Below are positions 1 to 6,423 of a stretch of DNA of 25,414 nucleotides, one piece after another. The translations under genes and the position numbers were made by a program. The number at the start of each line of letters is the position of its first letter. Within the stretch, counting starts at the first letter, position 1. This stretch comes from Deltaproteobacteria bacterium (lineage in GTDB: Bacteria; Desulfobacterota; DSM-4660; Desulfatiglandales; Desulfatiglandaceae). The notes beneath the pieces are model-generated. The model saw only the letters and a program-made list of their open reading frames with translations. It did not search any database and was not told the DNA's origin. The stretch spans positions 1 to 25,414 of the forward strand of contig JABGPV010000036.1 of the NCBI GenBank assembly GCA_018644785.1, given 5' to 3'.

Positions 1-671
1 CGGGGGGTGAGATGGGGCGTCTGGTTGTATTCCGTTGAGCAGGCCAGCAGGTTGTCAAAAACCGCGACGGTGGTGGTATCATACTCGTCAGCACCGCCGC
101 AGACCATGGCATCCTGCATGCCGTATTTGATGGCTTCATAACCGTATCCGATGGATTGGCTGCTGGTGGTGCACGCCGTGGAAGAGGAGATCACACGGCC
201 GGTAATTTCAAACATTTTGGTAATGTTGACCGCTGTGGTATGAACCATGCTCTTGAGGTAATCCACCGCGCCGATGGCGGAGAACTTCTCTTCCGAGCCG
301 CTGAAAAAATGCTCATAGATCTGCCTCTGCACCGTTGGACTGCCATGGGTGGAGCCAAAAGCCACCCCAAGCCTGCCCGAAGATATGAACTCCTGCGCCA
401 AACCGGCGGATTCAAGCGCCTCTTTCACCACCTGGCAGGCGTAGAATGCCACCGGCCCCATGGTTTTGCGATATTTCCTTTTAAAGCTGAAATCGATGGG
501 ATAACCGACGGTCCCGAATACCTGTGATTCCACGCGATCTGTCAGGAGATCGTCTCCTCGAATCTTTTTTACGCCTGATTTTCCATTGATGAGGCTATGG
601 ATCAGTTCATCTTTGGCATGTCCGATGGGCGTGATGGCGGATGCGGCGGTGACGACGACTCTTCTTTCCAT
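1..671 (-). CDS. Beta-ketoacyl-ACP synthase family protein, 3' partial
   Basis: Condensing enzyme that should extend an acyl chain on an acyl carrier protein by decarboxylative Claisen condensation in the cytoplasm. The gene starts at the ATG whose A is base 671 and leaves the window at base 1, so only about 223 residues are visible, roughly half of a usual 400-420 residue KAS I/II protein. The N-terminus MERRVVVTAASAITPIG is the typical KAS beginning. The nucleophile is visible as Cys167 in SSSTACTTSSQSIGYG, followed by the CGGADE motif. The two catalytic histidines lie outside the window. A weak AGGA ribosome site precedes the start, which lies 27 bases after the acyl carrier protein stop. 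The linked thioesterase and acyltransferase suggest a dedicated secondary lipid or aryl-polyene-like pathway rather than primary FabF, but this is inference. Confidence 0.9.
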   Translation of the reverse strand, partial: MERRVVVTAASAITPIGHAKDELIHSLINGKSGVKKIRGDDLLTDRVESQVFGTVGYPIDFSFKRKYRKTMGPVAFYACQVVKEALESAGLAQEFISSGRLGVAFGSTHGSPTVQRQIYEHFFSGSEEKFSAIGAVDYLKSMVHTTAVNITKMFEITGRVISSSTACTTSSQSIGYGYEAIKYGMQDAMVCGGADEYDTTTVAVFDNLLACSTEYNQTPHLTP

Positions 672-698
672 GGGGGGGTCCTGTTCTTCGTTAAAAAC

Positions 699-959
699 CT
701 ATATCAACGTTCTTTTTTCGGCAAGAGATACCACATAATCGCATATCTGGTTGACGGTGCGAATCTCCATGGCGTCCTTTTTTTCCTGGCGGGTTAATTC
801 CGAATCCAGCATTTTTTCAATTTCACCCAGAAGCTCAAGCGCATCAATGCTGTCAAAATCATGTTCTTCGGTGAGGTTGTCATCCAGCCCTGGGTTGACG
901 ATCTCAAATTCCGTTTCAAAAATTTGCAGTATGTTCTTTTTTATTTCATCTCGTGTCAT
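699..959 (-). CDS. Acyl carrier protein
   Basis: Small acidic carrier of 86 residues that should hold the growing acyl chain on a phosphopantetheine arm. The attachment site is Ser37 in HDFDSIDALELL, which matches the D-S-[IL]-D/E core of carrier proteins, and the flanking helices are rich in Glu and Asp. The length fits a free-standing ACP. It lies between the acyltransferase (131 bases upstream) and the ketoacyl synthase (27 bases downstream) on the same strand, so it is probably the partner of that synthase. The sequence is not close to housekeeping AcpP (which has GADSLDTVEL), so I take it as a dedicated cluster ACP. A GAGG ribosome site lies about 9 bases before the ATG. Confidence 0.93.
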   Translation of the reverse strand: MTRDEIKKNILQIFETEFEIVNPGLDDNLTEEHDFDSIDALELLGEIEKMLDSELTRQEKKDAMEIRTVNQICDYVVSLAEKRTLI

Positions 960-1090
960 TGAGAGAGCCTCGGTTTTTTTATTTCAACGCTCGGTCCTGA
1001 AAGCAAAAATGGTCAGTAGTTGACTGCTAATGGTATTGGATTGTACAAGAGATGTCAATGTGGAACGAAACGCTAATTATACCTTTGGAA

Positions 1091-1981
1091 TCAATGAATT
1101 TTTTTGCCCAAAAAAGGCTCAAAGTGATACCATTGGAAAGGGTGTTGCAAGACATTTTCTGCCAGATGATCGGCATATTTTTGCGCTGTTTTTTCAATGG
1201 CTTTTCGCCTGTGGGCACGTGAATCACTTTCAATTTCAATGGGCTCACTGATTGAAACATGATAGCATCCCTTGCCGGTGCGCCAGGCAAAAAAGACATA
1301 CAGGGGAACGTTTGAAAGAAGCGCAAGGAGATAAGGGGTTTCGGGAAGCGCCGCTTCGTATCCCAGAAAAGAGACCGGAACACTTCTCTGGTCCGGGCGC
1401 CAGAGCACATCGCCTGCCATGGATACCAAGCCGCCGCCTTTGAGCTGTTTAACGCCTTCCACGATATCGAATGGAGAGCCGCCTTCCTTGTCAACGGCAA
1501 TCACCTTGATGCCTGCACCCGTGAAATCGTCCTTTTGGAAGCTTTCAATCTGCTCTTTCTGGTTTTTCCCCATATAGAGCAATAAATCGATTTTAGGCAG
1601 TTCCCGCTTCAAATGATGGGCGGCAGCTTCCCAGTTTCCCGCATGGGACATAATCATCACGCCCCCTGTTCGATTTTTTACGGCGCGTTCAAGATGTTCC
1701 AGACCTGAGGCGGAAAACGTGGTGTTGCCAAAAGTGCCTGTAATCATGGCCCTTTCTAAAAAAACATCCGTAAAATCATGAAATTGTCTCCAGGTACACC
1801 CAATATGATATGGCAGGCGCCGGTTTGGAAAAAGCGCTTTGTAGAAATTGATCCCTGTTCGGAGGCGATGGGGGCAAAAAACAAAATAGCCTGTGGAAAC
1901 AAACCAGGCAAAAAGTTTGAAAAACCATGGCCCGAGTTTTACGGATCCGGCGATGAGTGTTTTATAAAACCATCCCTTCAT
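1091..1981 (-). CDS. LpxL/HtrB-type lysophospholipid acyltransferase
   Basis: Membrane-associated acyltransferase of 296 residues, a normal length for the lipid A late acyltransferase (LPLAT) family, which moves an acyl chain from ACP to an acceptor. The HX4D/E catalytic motif is visible as His113-AGNW-Glu118 in IMSHAGNWEAA. An N-terminal hydrophobic stretch at about residues 15-36 (GPWFFKLFAWFVSTGYFVF) could anchor it. Further along, SMAGDVLWRPDQRSVPVSFLG matches the second conserved block of the family. It starts 40 bases after the thioesterase stop and precedes an ACP, so here it more likely acylates a cluster product than lipid A itself. Aryl polyene clusters commonly carry such an acyltransferase. 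The acceptor cannot be told from the sequence. Confidence 0.88.
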   Translation of the reverse strand: MKGWFYKTLIAGSVKLGPWFFKLFAWFVSTGYFVFCPHRLRTGINFYKALFPNRRLPYHIGCTWRQFHDFTDVFLERAMITGTFGNTTFSASGLEHLERAVKNRTGGVMIMSHAGNWEAAAHHLKRELPKIDLLLYMGKNQKEQIESFQKDDFTGAGIKVIAVDKEGGSPFDIVEGVKQLKGGGLVSMAGDVLWRPDQRSVPVSFLGYEAALPETPYLLALLSNVPLYVFFAWRTGKGCYHVSISEPIEIESDSRAHRRKAIEKTAQKYADHLAENVLQHPFQWYHFEPFLGKKIH

Positions 1982-2021
1982 GATTCAGATTCCGGCAAAT
2001 TATAGGATTGTCCATGGATCT

Positions 2022-2450
2022 TCAAAATCCCAGGGGTTTTCGAATGTCATCCGGGATTTCAAACATCATTTCCATTTGTGGGTACACCACCGCAACCTGT
2101 TCGCTTCTTCCCCTGGCGCAAATCTGATGGTCTCCTTTCCGCCTGATTTCAAAATCCATGACGATCTTGATTCTGGCCTCCAGCACGGTGACCCTGCAAA
2201 GCAGTTCGTCGCGGTTCCGAAGGGCGATAATGTGTTTGGTCGAGGTTTTGATAATGGGAAAGAGATAATTTGTTTTTTCAAAATAGTCTTGAAGATCAAT
2301 ACCGCACTGGTCGAGCAGTGCAAACCTGGCCACATCGAAATATTTCATCAGATTTCCATGCCAGACAATATTCATGGGATCCAGATCGTGAAAGGGGACC
2401 GTTATCCCCACCTCGCAGCTTTTTCGATTTTCCATAGGGTTCAGGGTCAT
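2022..2450 (-). CDS. Hotdog-fold acyl-CoA/acyl-ACP thioesterase (4HBT/YbgC type)
   Basis: A single-domain hotdog thioesterase of 142 residues that should hydrolyse an acyl thioester. The family signature is near the N-terminus: PFHDLDPMNIVWHGNLMKYFDVARFALLD, with Asp24 in the position of the catalytic Asp of 4-hydroxybenzoyl-CoA thioesterases and His31 in the usual HxxY/H block. It is the first gene of a minus-strand set with the acyltransferase, ACP and ketoacyl synthase. I chose the ATG at 2450 because a GGA lies 8 bases before it. The in-frame ATG five codons later has no ribosome site. A possible promoter and a stem-loop lie just upstream (2477-2535). The substrate is unknown. Its place suggests release or proofreading of ACP-bound intermediates. 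Confidence 0.88.
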   Translation of the reverse strand: MTLNPMENRKSCEVGITVPFHDLDPMNIVWHGNLMKYFDVARFALLDQCGIDLQDYFEKTNYLFPIIKTSTKHIIALRNRDELLCRVTVLEARIKIVMDFEIRRKGDHQICARGRSEQVAVVYPQMEMMFEIPDDIRKPLGF

Positions 2451-2476
2451 GGCTGGTTCCGGGTGATTTTAATCCT

Positions 2477-2500
2477 CGTCCCACGCGCTGCGCGGGGACG
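2477..2500. other. GC-rich stem-loop upstream of the thioesterase operon
   Basis: CGTCCC at 2477-2482 pairs with GGGACG at 2495-2500, and CGC at 2484-2486 pairs with GCG at 2490-2492, giving a short GC-rich hairpin. It lies 27 bases before the thioesterase start on the minus strand. If the promoter called at 2506-2535 is real, the hairpin would sit almost exactly at the 5' end of that mRNA, where it could protect the transcript or act as an operator. No function is shown. Confidence 0.4.
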
Positions 2501-2505
2501 TAATC

Positions 2506-2535
2506 AACCTATTTTGCCTTACCATCCCATGTCAA
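2506..2535 (-). promoter_or_regulatory. Candidate sigma-70 promoter for the thioesterase-acyltransferase-ACP-KS operon
   Basis: On the minus strand a perfect TTGACA (2535-2530) is followed after 18 bases by TAGGTT (2511-2506), a weak -10. It faces the thioesterase start at 2450. Its -35 box forms an inverted repeat with a TTGACG box for the opposite direction (2543-2548), so the two promoters would be back to back. Confidence 0.35.
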
Positions 2536-2542
2536 GAATTTA

Positions 2543-2572
2543 TTGACGGCATCCATGGTGTATTGATACAAA
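2543..2572 (+). promoter_or_regulatory. Candidate sigma-70 promoter for the NAD(P)HX repair gene
   Basis: TTGACG (2543-2548), an 18-base spacer and TACAAA (2567-2572) form a moderate promoter match 109 bases before the chosen start at 2681. The palindromic repeat at 2582-2668 would lie entirely in the 5' untranslated leader. Confidence 0.3.
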
Positions 2573-2581
2573 GTAAACGTT

Positions 2582-2668
2582 CACAGGGTGCAGTTGTCAG
2601 GGTGCAGAAAATTCGAATGTCATCCTTCCTGCTTCCTGCCCCCTGATAACTGCCCCCTGCACCCTATG
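2582..2668. repeat. Dispersed palindromic repeat, copy 1
   Basis: The left arm has AGGGTGCAG (2585-2593) followed by a second, TTGTCAGGGTGCAG-type unit ending at 2607. The right arm is the reverse complement, built of CTGCCCCCTGATAACTG and CTGCACCCT (2657-2665). The outer 9 bases pair perfectly. A very similar palindrome lies at 5514-5596, so this is a dispersed intergenic element rather than a gene-specific hairpin. Its right end runs directly into the ribosome site of the NAD(P)HX repair gene. Confidence 0.85.
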
Positions 2669-2680
2669 AAAGGTGAAACC

Positions 2681-4255
2681 ATGAAAATCAGCAACGTCAC
2701 TGAAATGAGAAACCTGGACAGGACCGCCATTGAAACATATGGCATTAAAGAAGAACTGCTCATGGAAAATGCCGGTGATGCGGTCTATTTTGTTATTTTG
2801 AACGAATTCGGCATCAAGAGCAAACGCTTCGTTGTTTTTTGCGGAATGGGCAATAATGGCGGTGACGGTTTCGTCATTGCGAGAAAGCTTCATTCAAACG
2901 GAGGGCTTGTCAAGGTATTCATTCTGGGAGATCAGCAAAGGTACCGGGGGGCCGCAAAGCTGAACCTGGATATTTTGAAATCTCTGCCCGTTGAGATCCG
3001 TGAAGTTCGAGACGAACCCTCTGTTCATATGGATATCATGCACTCCCATGCTATGGTGGATGCGATTCTGGGGACCGGGCTTGAGCGGGAGGTGAAAGGC
3101 TTTTATCGGGACATCATCCACACCATTAACAAAAGCGGAAAAACCGTGTTCAGCGCGGATATTCCCTCCGGTGTTTCAGGGGATACGGGAGAAGTGATGG
3201 GGATCGCTGTAAAGGCGGATTACACGGTGACCTTCGGTCTTCCAAAGCTGGGCAATCTCATGTTTCCCGGCCATGATTTATGCGGTGATTTGGTTGTAAC
3301 CCATATCTCCTTTCCGCCCGAATTGTACGATTCCAACGATCTGAGGGTCGGCATCACGCCGCACATCAGCCTTCCCGCAAGGGATGCCAATGCCCACAAG
3401 GGCAGCATGGGCCAGGTTCTGTTCATCTCCGGTGCTTCAGGCTATTTTGGCGCACCTTACTTTGCGGCGCTTTCTTTTCTGAAAGCCGGTGGCGGGTATT
3501 CACGCCTTGCAGCCCCTGAATCCATCACACCGTTTATCGCCAACAAAGGCAGCGAAATTGTTTTATTGCCTCAAAAACAGACTGAATCCGGGAGTATTGC
3601 CATTGAGAACAAGGATGTTCTGCTGGATCTGGCCAATAAGATGGACATGGTTGTGATGGGTCCCGGTTTATCTCTGGATGCGGAAACCCAAGGCTTGGTG
3701 AGAGCCCTCGTTAAAGAGCTGGAAGTCCCCCTTCTGCTGGATGGCGATGGGATTACCGCCATTTGCAGCGACCTTCAAATCTTAAAAGAGCGTAGGGCGG
3801 CAACCGTCCTGACGCCCCATTTGGGTGAAATGGCCGGGATTTCGGGGGTTGATGCTCAGAAAATTAACCATGACAGAATAGATATCCTGCAAGGAACTTC
3901 GGAAACGTTACAGGCGACGGTCGTATTGAAAGGTGCGCGCAGCCTGGTTGGATTGCCGGACTCCAGGGTTTTTATGAACATGTCGGGAAATTCGGGTATG
4001 GCCACGGCCGGTTCAGGGGATGTTTTAACCGGTGTCATTGCCGCCATGTTCGGGCTTGGCCTGGATCTTGAGGATGCGGTATTGAAAGGTGTGTTTCTTC
4101 ATGGTTTTGCCGGGGATCTTGCAGCAAAAGCAAAAGGTGCGGACGGTATGACGGCCCAGGATATTCTTGAGCATTTACCCATGGCCCTCAAAATGGATAG
4201 AGAAGGGCTCAGTTGGGAACTCGCACAGCGTTACAAGGGGGCTAAAATCATTTAA
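2681..4255 (+). CDS. nnrD: Bifunctional NAD(P)HX epimerase / ADP-dependent NAD(P)HX dehydratase
   Basis: Cytoplasmic metabolite-repair enzyme of 524 residues that converts damaged hydrated NADH and NADPH back to the active cofactors. The N-terminal YjeF_N (NnrE) epimerase half has MENAGDAV near residue 27 and the glycine-rich FCGMGNNGGDGFVIAR. The C-terminal ribokinase-like (NnrD) dehydratase half has MGPGLS, LTPHLGEMA and the nucleotide-binding GNSGMATAGSGDVLTGVIAAM. The length fits the usual fused bacterial form. The reading frame is open further 5', to 2588, but those codons lie in the palindromic repeat. AAAGGTG at 2669-2675 places the real start at the ATG at 2681, which gives the usual beginning MKISNVTEMRNLD. 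The next gene on this strand is more than 500 bases away. Confidence 0.95.
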   Translation: MKISNVTEMRNLDRTAIETYGIKEELLMENAGDAVYFVILNEFGIKSKRFVVFCGMGNNGGDGFVIARKLHSNGGLVKVFILGDQQRYRGAAKLNLDILKSLPVEIREVRDEPSVHMDIMHSHAMVDAILGTGLEREVKGFYRDIIHTINKSGKTVFSADIPSGVSGDTGEVMGIAVKADYTVTFGLPKLGNLMFPGHDLCGDLVVTHISFPPELYDSNDLRVGITPHISLPARDANAHKGSMGQVLFISGASGYFGAPYFAALSFLKAGGGYSRLAAPESITPFIANKGSEIVLLPQKQTESGSIAIENKDVLLDLANKMDMVVMGPGLSLDAETQGLVRALVKELEVPLLLDGDGITAICSDLQILKERRAATVLTPHLGEMAGISGVDAQKINHDRIDILQGTSETLQATVVLKGARSLVGLPDSRVFMNMSGNSGMATAGSGDVLTGVIAAMFGLGLDLEDAVLKGVFLHGFAGDLAAKAKGADGMTAQDILEHLPMALKMDREGLSWELAQRYKGAKII

Positions 4256-4259
4256 AGAC

Positions 4260-4299
4260 GAACATCGAACGTCCAACTTTGAACGTTCAACATCGAATG
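4260..4299. repeat. AACATCGAA/AACGTTC repeat element
   Basis: AACATCGAA occurs at 4261-4269 and again at 4289-4297. Between them lies an inverted pair (AACGTCCAA and TTGAACGTT). This tandem and inverted arrangement of AAC-GTTC-CGAA words looks like a dispersed intergenic repeat. Only this copy is in the window. Confidence 0.55.
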
Positions 4300-4347
4300 A
4301 AAAACAATCATCAATTTGAAATCAAGAAAAATACCCGCAATGTTTTA

Positions 4348-4411
4348 CAGTTAATGGTTTCTGGTTAACGGTTGAATAAACCGTGAACCGGCAACTGATA
4401 ACCGTGAACTG
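4348..4411. repeat. Imperfect palindrome of GGTTAACGGTT / AACCGTGAACC words
   Basis: GGTTAACGGTT (4363-4373) pairs with AACCGTGAACC (4379-4389) with one mismatch, and the outer CAGTT (4348-4352) pairs with AACTG (4407-4411). There is no T-run right after it, so it is not a standard intrinsic terminator. It lies downstream of the NAD(P)HX repair gene. It is probably a repeat element, but only one copy is seen here. Confidence 0.5.
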
Positions 4412-4532
4412 CTTCTCCGCGTGGTCTTTTTACCGCCATCTCTGTGGTTTTTTCGATACACTTGACACCTCTTTTTTCAATGCATCCCTGTAAATATATG
4501 CCAGATCAGGTAGTTTCAAGACAATACATTCG

Positions 4533-4548
4533 TGGCAAGGATTTTGCA
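4533..4548 (+). promoter_or_regulatory. Sigma-54 (-24/-12) promoter match
   Basis: TGGCAAG-GATT-TTGCA matches the RpoN consensus TGGCACG-N4-TTGCA with one mismatch, and the GG and GC elements have the correct spacing. It faces the UPF0280 gene, with a predicted leader of about 220 bases. Sigma-54 needs an activator, but no enhancer-binding protein gene or clear upstream activator site is visible nearby. Confidence 0.45.
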
Positions 4549-4746
4549 ACGGCCTTCCACAACAGTGCCCCGGTAAATTCAACATGGCCACTGTTTAAAA
4601 AGAGTGGTGTTTTTAGGTGTCATCCAGCTCCAAAAAACAGGGAAGCAGTGATGATACTTAAACTACGGCTTCTCGGGTGTGCGTGCATCTGTTCTTCCAA
4701 GATCTGAAAACCCTTAGGAGGGAAGATTAATCTGGAGGAAAATAAC

Positions 4747-4768
4747 GGCATCCCGGGAAGCCTTTTTT
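4747..4768 (+). terminator. Weak terminator-like hairpin just before the UPF0280 start
   Basis: GGC (4747-4749) pairs with GCC (4760-4762) around a palindromic TCCCGGGA core with one A-A mismatch, and TTTTTT (4763-4768) follows. The stem is short, so termination would be inefficient. It lies only 11 bases before the ATG at 4779, between the nearest good ribosome site and the start codon, which is odd. Confidence 0.3.
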
Positions 4769-4778
4769 AATTAAGAAA

Positions 4779-5507
4779 ATGCCAACCTATCAGGAACGCA
4801 CCTACAGACATAGCGTTCACGCCAAAGGCCTGAAATCCTTTCAAGTGGTTGTGGGTGAGACCGATCTGTGGATTTGTGCGGAATCGGATCTTAAAAAACA
4901 AGCCCATGATCTGGTTTTCATGTTTCGTCACCAGATTGAAACCTATATTGAATTTCATCCTGAATTTCTGACGTCACTTGTGCCGCTTTCAGATGACCCC
5001 TATGCATCCCCCATTGTCAGGGATATGATCCGTTCTGCCATAAAAGCCAACGTAGGCCCAATGGCGTCTGTGGCCGGGGCAATGGCGCAATGGGTGGGAG
5101 GGGCGCTCTTTGATTTGAGTGAGCAGGTGATTATTGAAAACGGGGGTGATATTTTCATGAGGGCCAGACGGCCCGTTACCGTTTCAATTTTTGCGGGGGC
5201 TTCTCCTTTGAGTGGGAAATTCGGACTGCGTATTCCCAAACGGCAGATGCCCCTTGGCATCTGTTCTTCTTCAGCAACGGTGGGTCATTCCTTAAGCCGT
5301 GGGATTACCGACGTGGTTTGCCTTCTTTCCAAATCAACCGCCCTGGCCGATGCCGCCGCCACTGCCCTGGGAAACCGGATCATAAAAAGCGCTGACCTTG
5401 AACATGCGGCCCATTGGGCGGAGCAGATCGGGGGTATTCTGGGGGGAGTCGTGATTGTAAAGGATGCCATGGCCACCTGGGGTGATGTCGAATTGGTGGA
5501 GATTTAA
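4779..5507 (+). CDS. UPF0280 family protein (ApbE-like superfamily)
   Basis: A soluble protein of 242 residues of the uncharacterised UPF0280 family, distantly related to the ApbE flavin transferases. Family marks are the N-terminal block YQERTYRHSV...FQVVVGETDLWI, the glycine-rich AKANVGPMASVAGAMAQWVG-like region at about residues 87-107, IENGGDIF at about 120, and GICSSSATVGHSLSRGITDVV at about 167-187. ApbE proteins use a similar ENGGD-type loop for flavin binding, but the activity here is not established. The ATG at 4779 gives the expected family N-terminus and is the only possible ATG, GTG or TTG start after the last in-frame stop. However, no ribosome site lies close to it. The nearest GGAGG is about 40 bases upstream. 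Confidence 0.85.
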   Translation: MPTYQERTYRHSVHAKGLKSFQVVVGETDLWICAESDLKKQAHDLVFMFRHQIETYIEFHPEFLTSLVPLSDDPYASPIVRDMIRSAIKANVGPMASVAGAMAQWVGGALFDLSEQVIIENGGDIFMRARRPVTVSIFAGASPLSGKFGLRIPKRQMPLGICSSSATVGHSLSRGITDVVCLLSKSTALADAAATALGNRIIKSADLEHAAHWAEQIGGILGGVVIVKDAMATWGDVELVEI

Positions 5508-5513
5508 GAGAGA

Positions 5514-5596
5514 GTTGTCAGGGTGCAGTTGTCAGGGTGCAGAAAAATCAGCTTCAAATTACATCCTGCCCCCTGACAACTGCACCCTGCACCCTG
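5514..5596. repeat. Dispersed palindromic repeat, copy 2
   Basis: The left arm contains GTTGTCAGGGTGCA twice in tandem (5514-5542). The right arm (5566-5596) is its reverse complement, CTGCCCCCTGACAACTG then CACCCTG words. It is the same element as the one at 2582-2668. It fills nearly all of the 99-base gap between two convergent genes (stops at 5507 and 5607), so it may also serve as a two-way terminator. Confidence 0.85.
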
Positions 5597-5606
5597 TAAA
5601 CTGTTT

Positions 5607-6095
5607 TCACAAATCATAAAGGGTTTCATCAACCCTTGGGGGTCGCTTTTTGCGAGCCTTGATGGATTTTTTTTCAAAGGAGAAGGGGTCGTCCCCTTCC
5701 AGGAGGTCCCCCATTTCGGATTCGATGGCCTCCGGGTCCTCGCCCCTTTCCATGCGGCTCAGGGCCTCTTCCATGCCATCCCCCAGATTGAGTCCGGTCA
5801 TATCCGTTAACTTGCGCATGAGTTGGGCGGCTTGCCTGGGATCGTTTTCATCCAGATGTTCCGCTTCCGCTGCCAGCACATTCATGGCCTGTTCCATTTT
5901 GCTTTCGTCCAGATCCGGAAGGGGTGAATCTTCTTCATCCCCCCGATTGCGCGGTGTGGCAAAAACAGACATATGCCTTTCCAGCGTCACCTTGTCGCAC
6001 TGCGGACACATGGGTTTTCTTTCCGTATTGATGGTTTTGGACAGGAAGTTAAATATCGTATGACATTCGCAACAATAGAATTCATATATGGGCAT
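5607..6095 (-). CDS. FmdB-type zinc-ribbon protein with acidic tail
   Basis: A protein of 162 residues that begins with an FmdB-like zinc ribbon: MPIYEFYCCECHTIF with Cys8 and Cys11, then MCPQC with Cys30 and Cys33. The ribbon covers about the first 45 residues. The rest is strongly acidic (residues 51-140) and ends in a lysine/arginine-rich patch, KKSIKARKKRPPR. Small FmdB proteins are widespread and of unclear function. The name comes from a suggested regulator of formamidase genes and should not be taken as function here. An AAAGG site lies about 9 bases before the ATG. It converges with the UPF0280 gene and is divergent from the YfcE gene. Confidence 0.85.
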   Translation of the reverse strand: MPIYEFYCCECHTIFNFLSKTINTERKPMCPQCDKVTLERHMSVFATPRNRGDEEDSPLPDLDESKMEQAMNVLAAEAEHLDENDPRQAAQLMRKLTDMTGLNLGDGMEEALSRMERGEDPEAIESEMGDLLEGDDPFSFEKKSIKARKKRPPRVDETLYDL

Positions 6096-6176
6096 TGTCT
6101 GTACCTTTCTTTTCTGGTGTGAATTGATCGTCCGTTGTTATTACAAAAATATTCTTCCCCCGTCAATGACCCAGTG

Positions 6177-6322
6177 GTGAGACCTTTGCAAAACGTCCCC
6201 TTTTGCCCGATTACTGCGTCAGTCTCAAATTCCAATCCTCGAAATATTGAATATATTCCTGTGGTTGGAATTCTCGCCTTCCTTGTACTCGAACAAAATT
6301 GAACATTTTTCAAAGGTCTCAC
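6177..6322. mobile_element. MITE-like 146-bp palindromic element
   Basis: The left end GTGAGACCTTTGCAAAACGT (6177-6196) and the reverse complement of the right end (6303-6322) match at 18 of 20 bases. The symmetry continues inward: AATTCCAA (6228-6235) pairs with TTGGAATT (6265-6272) around the same centre near 6250, so the whole element can fold into one long imperfect hairpin. No transposase or clear target-site duplication is visible. It lies in the divergent spacer between the zinc-ribbon gene and the YfcE gene. Confidence 0.75.
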
Positions 6323-6339
6323 GGTAGCACAGATAAATC

Positions 6340-6367
6340 TTGTCTTTTTTTCGTGGATTGGTATACT
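6340..6367 (+). promoter_or_regulatory. Candidate sigma-70 promoter for the yfcE-lapAB-mutS-amidase run
   Basis: TTGTCT (6340-6345), a 16-base spacer and TATACT (6362-6367) lie 57 bases before the YfcE start. The -35 box starts 18 bases after the end of the palindromic element, so the 328-base spacer at 6096-6423 holds the element and then this promoter. Confidence 0.45.
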
Positions 6368-6423
6368 CCGAAATGGTTTTTATTTGCGGGGACCGTTCGT
6401 CCCTTGTTACCTGGAGTGAAGGC

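Larger units (their letters stand above)
4412..4778. other. Long spacer before the UPF0280 gene
   Basis: With the repeats just before it, this completes a 523-base stretch (4256-4778) without a supported gene. It holds a sigma-54 type promoter match (4533-4548), an inverted pair AACAGTG/CACTGTT at about 4560-4597, two purine-rich Shine-Dalgarno-like sites (TAGGAGGG near 4713 and TGGAGGAAAA near 4732) and a weak hairpin plus six T (4747-4768). An 87-codon open frame at 4444-4707 has no ribosome site or recognisable motif, and I do not call it. Confidence 0.5.

Noticed and set aside
1980..2546. Open frame of 188 codons on the plus strand over the thioesterase gene
   Set aside because: The opposite strand codes for a clear hotdog thioesterase with its signature; the plus-strand product has no recognisable family.
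2588..2680. Upstream start for the NAD(P)HX repair protein, adding 31 residues
   Set aside because: The added residues are coded by the palindromic repeat; the ATG at 2681 has an AAAGGTG site and the usual family N-terminus.
4444..4707. Possible 87-residue protein in the spacer before the UPF0280 gene
   Set aside because: No ribosome site, no motif, mixed composition, and it covers a sigma-54 promoter match; more likely a leader or empty spacer.
5514..5596. CRISPR-like array because of the repeated GTTGTCAGGGTGCA words
   Set aside because: The units are adjacent without spacers and face an inverted copy, so this is a palindromic intergenic repeat. No cas gene is nearby.
6177..6322. Ordinary intrinsic terminator for the zinc-ribbon or YfcE gene
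   Set aside because: It lies between divergent starts, not ends, and is far longer than a terminator, with 20-nt matched ends more like a mobile element.
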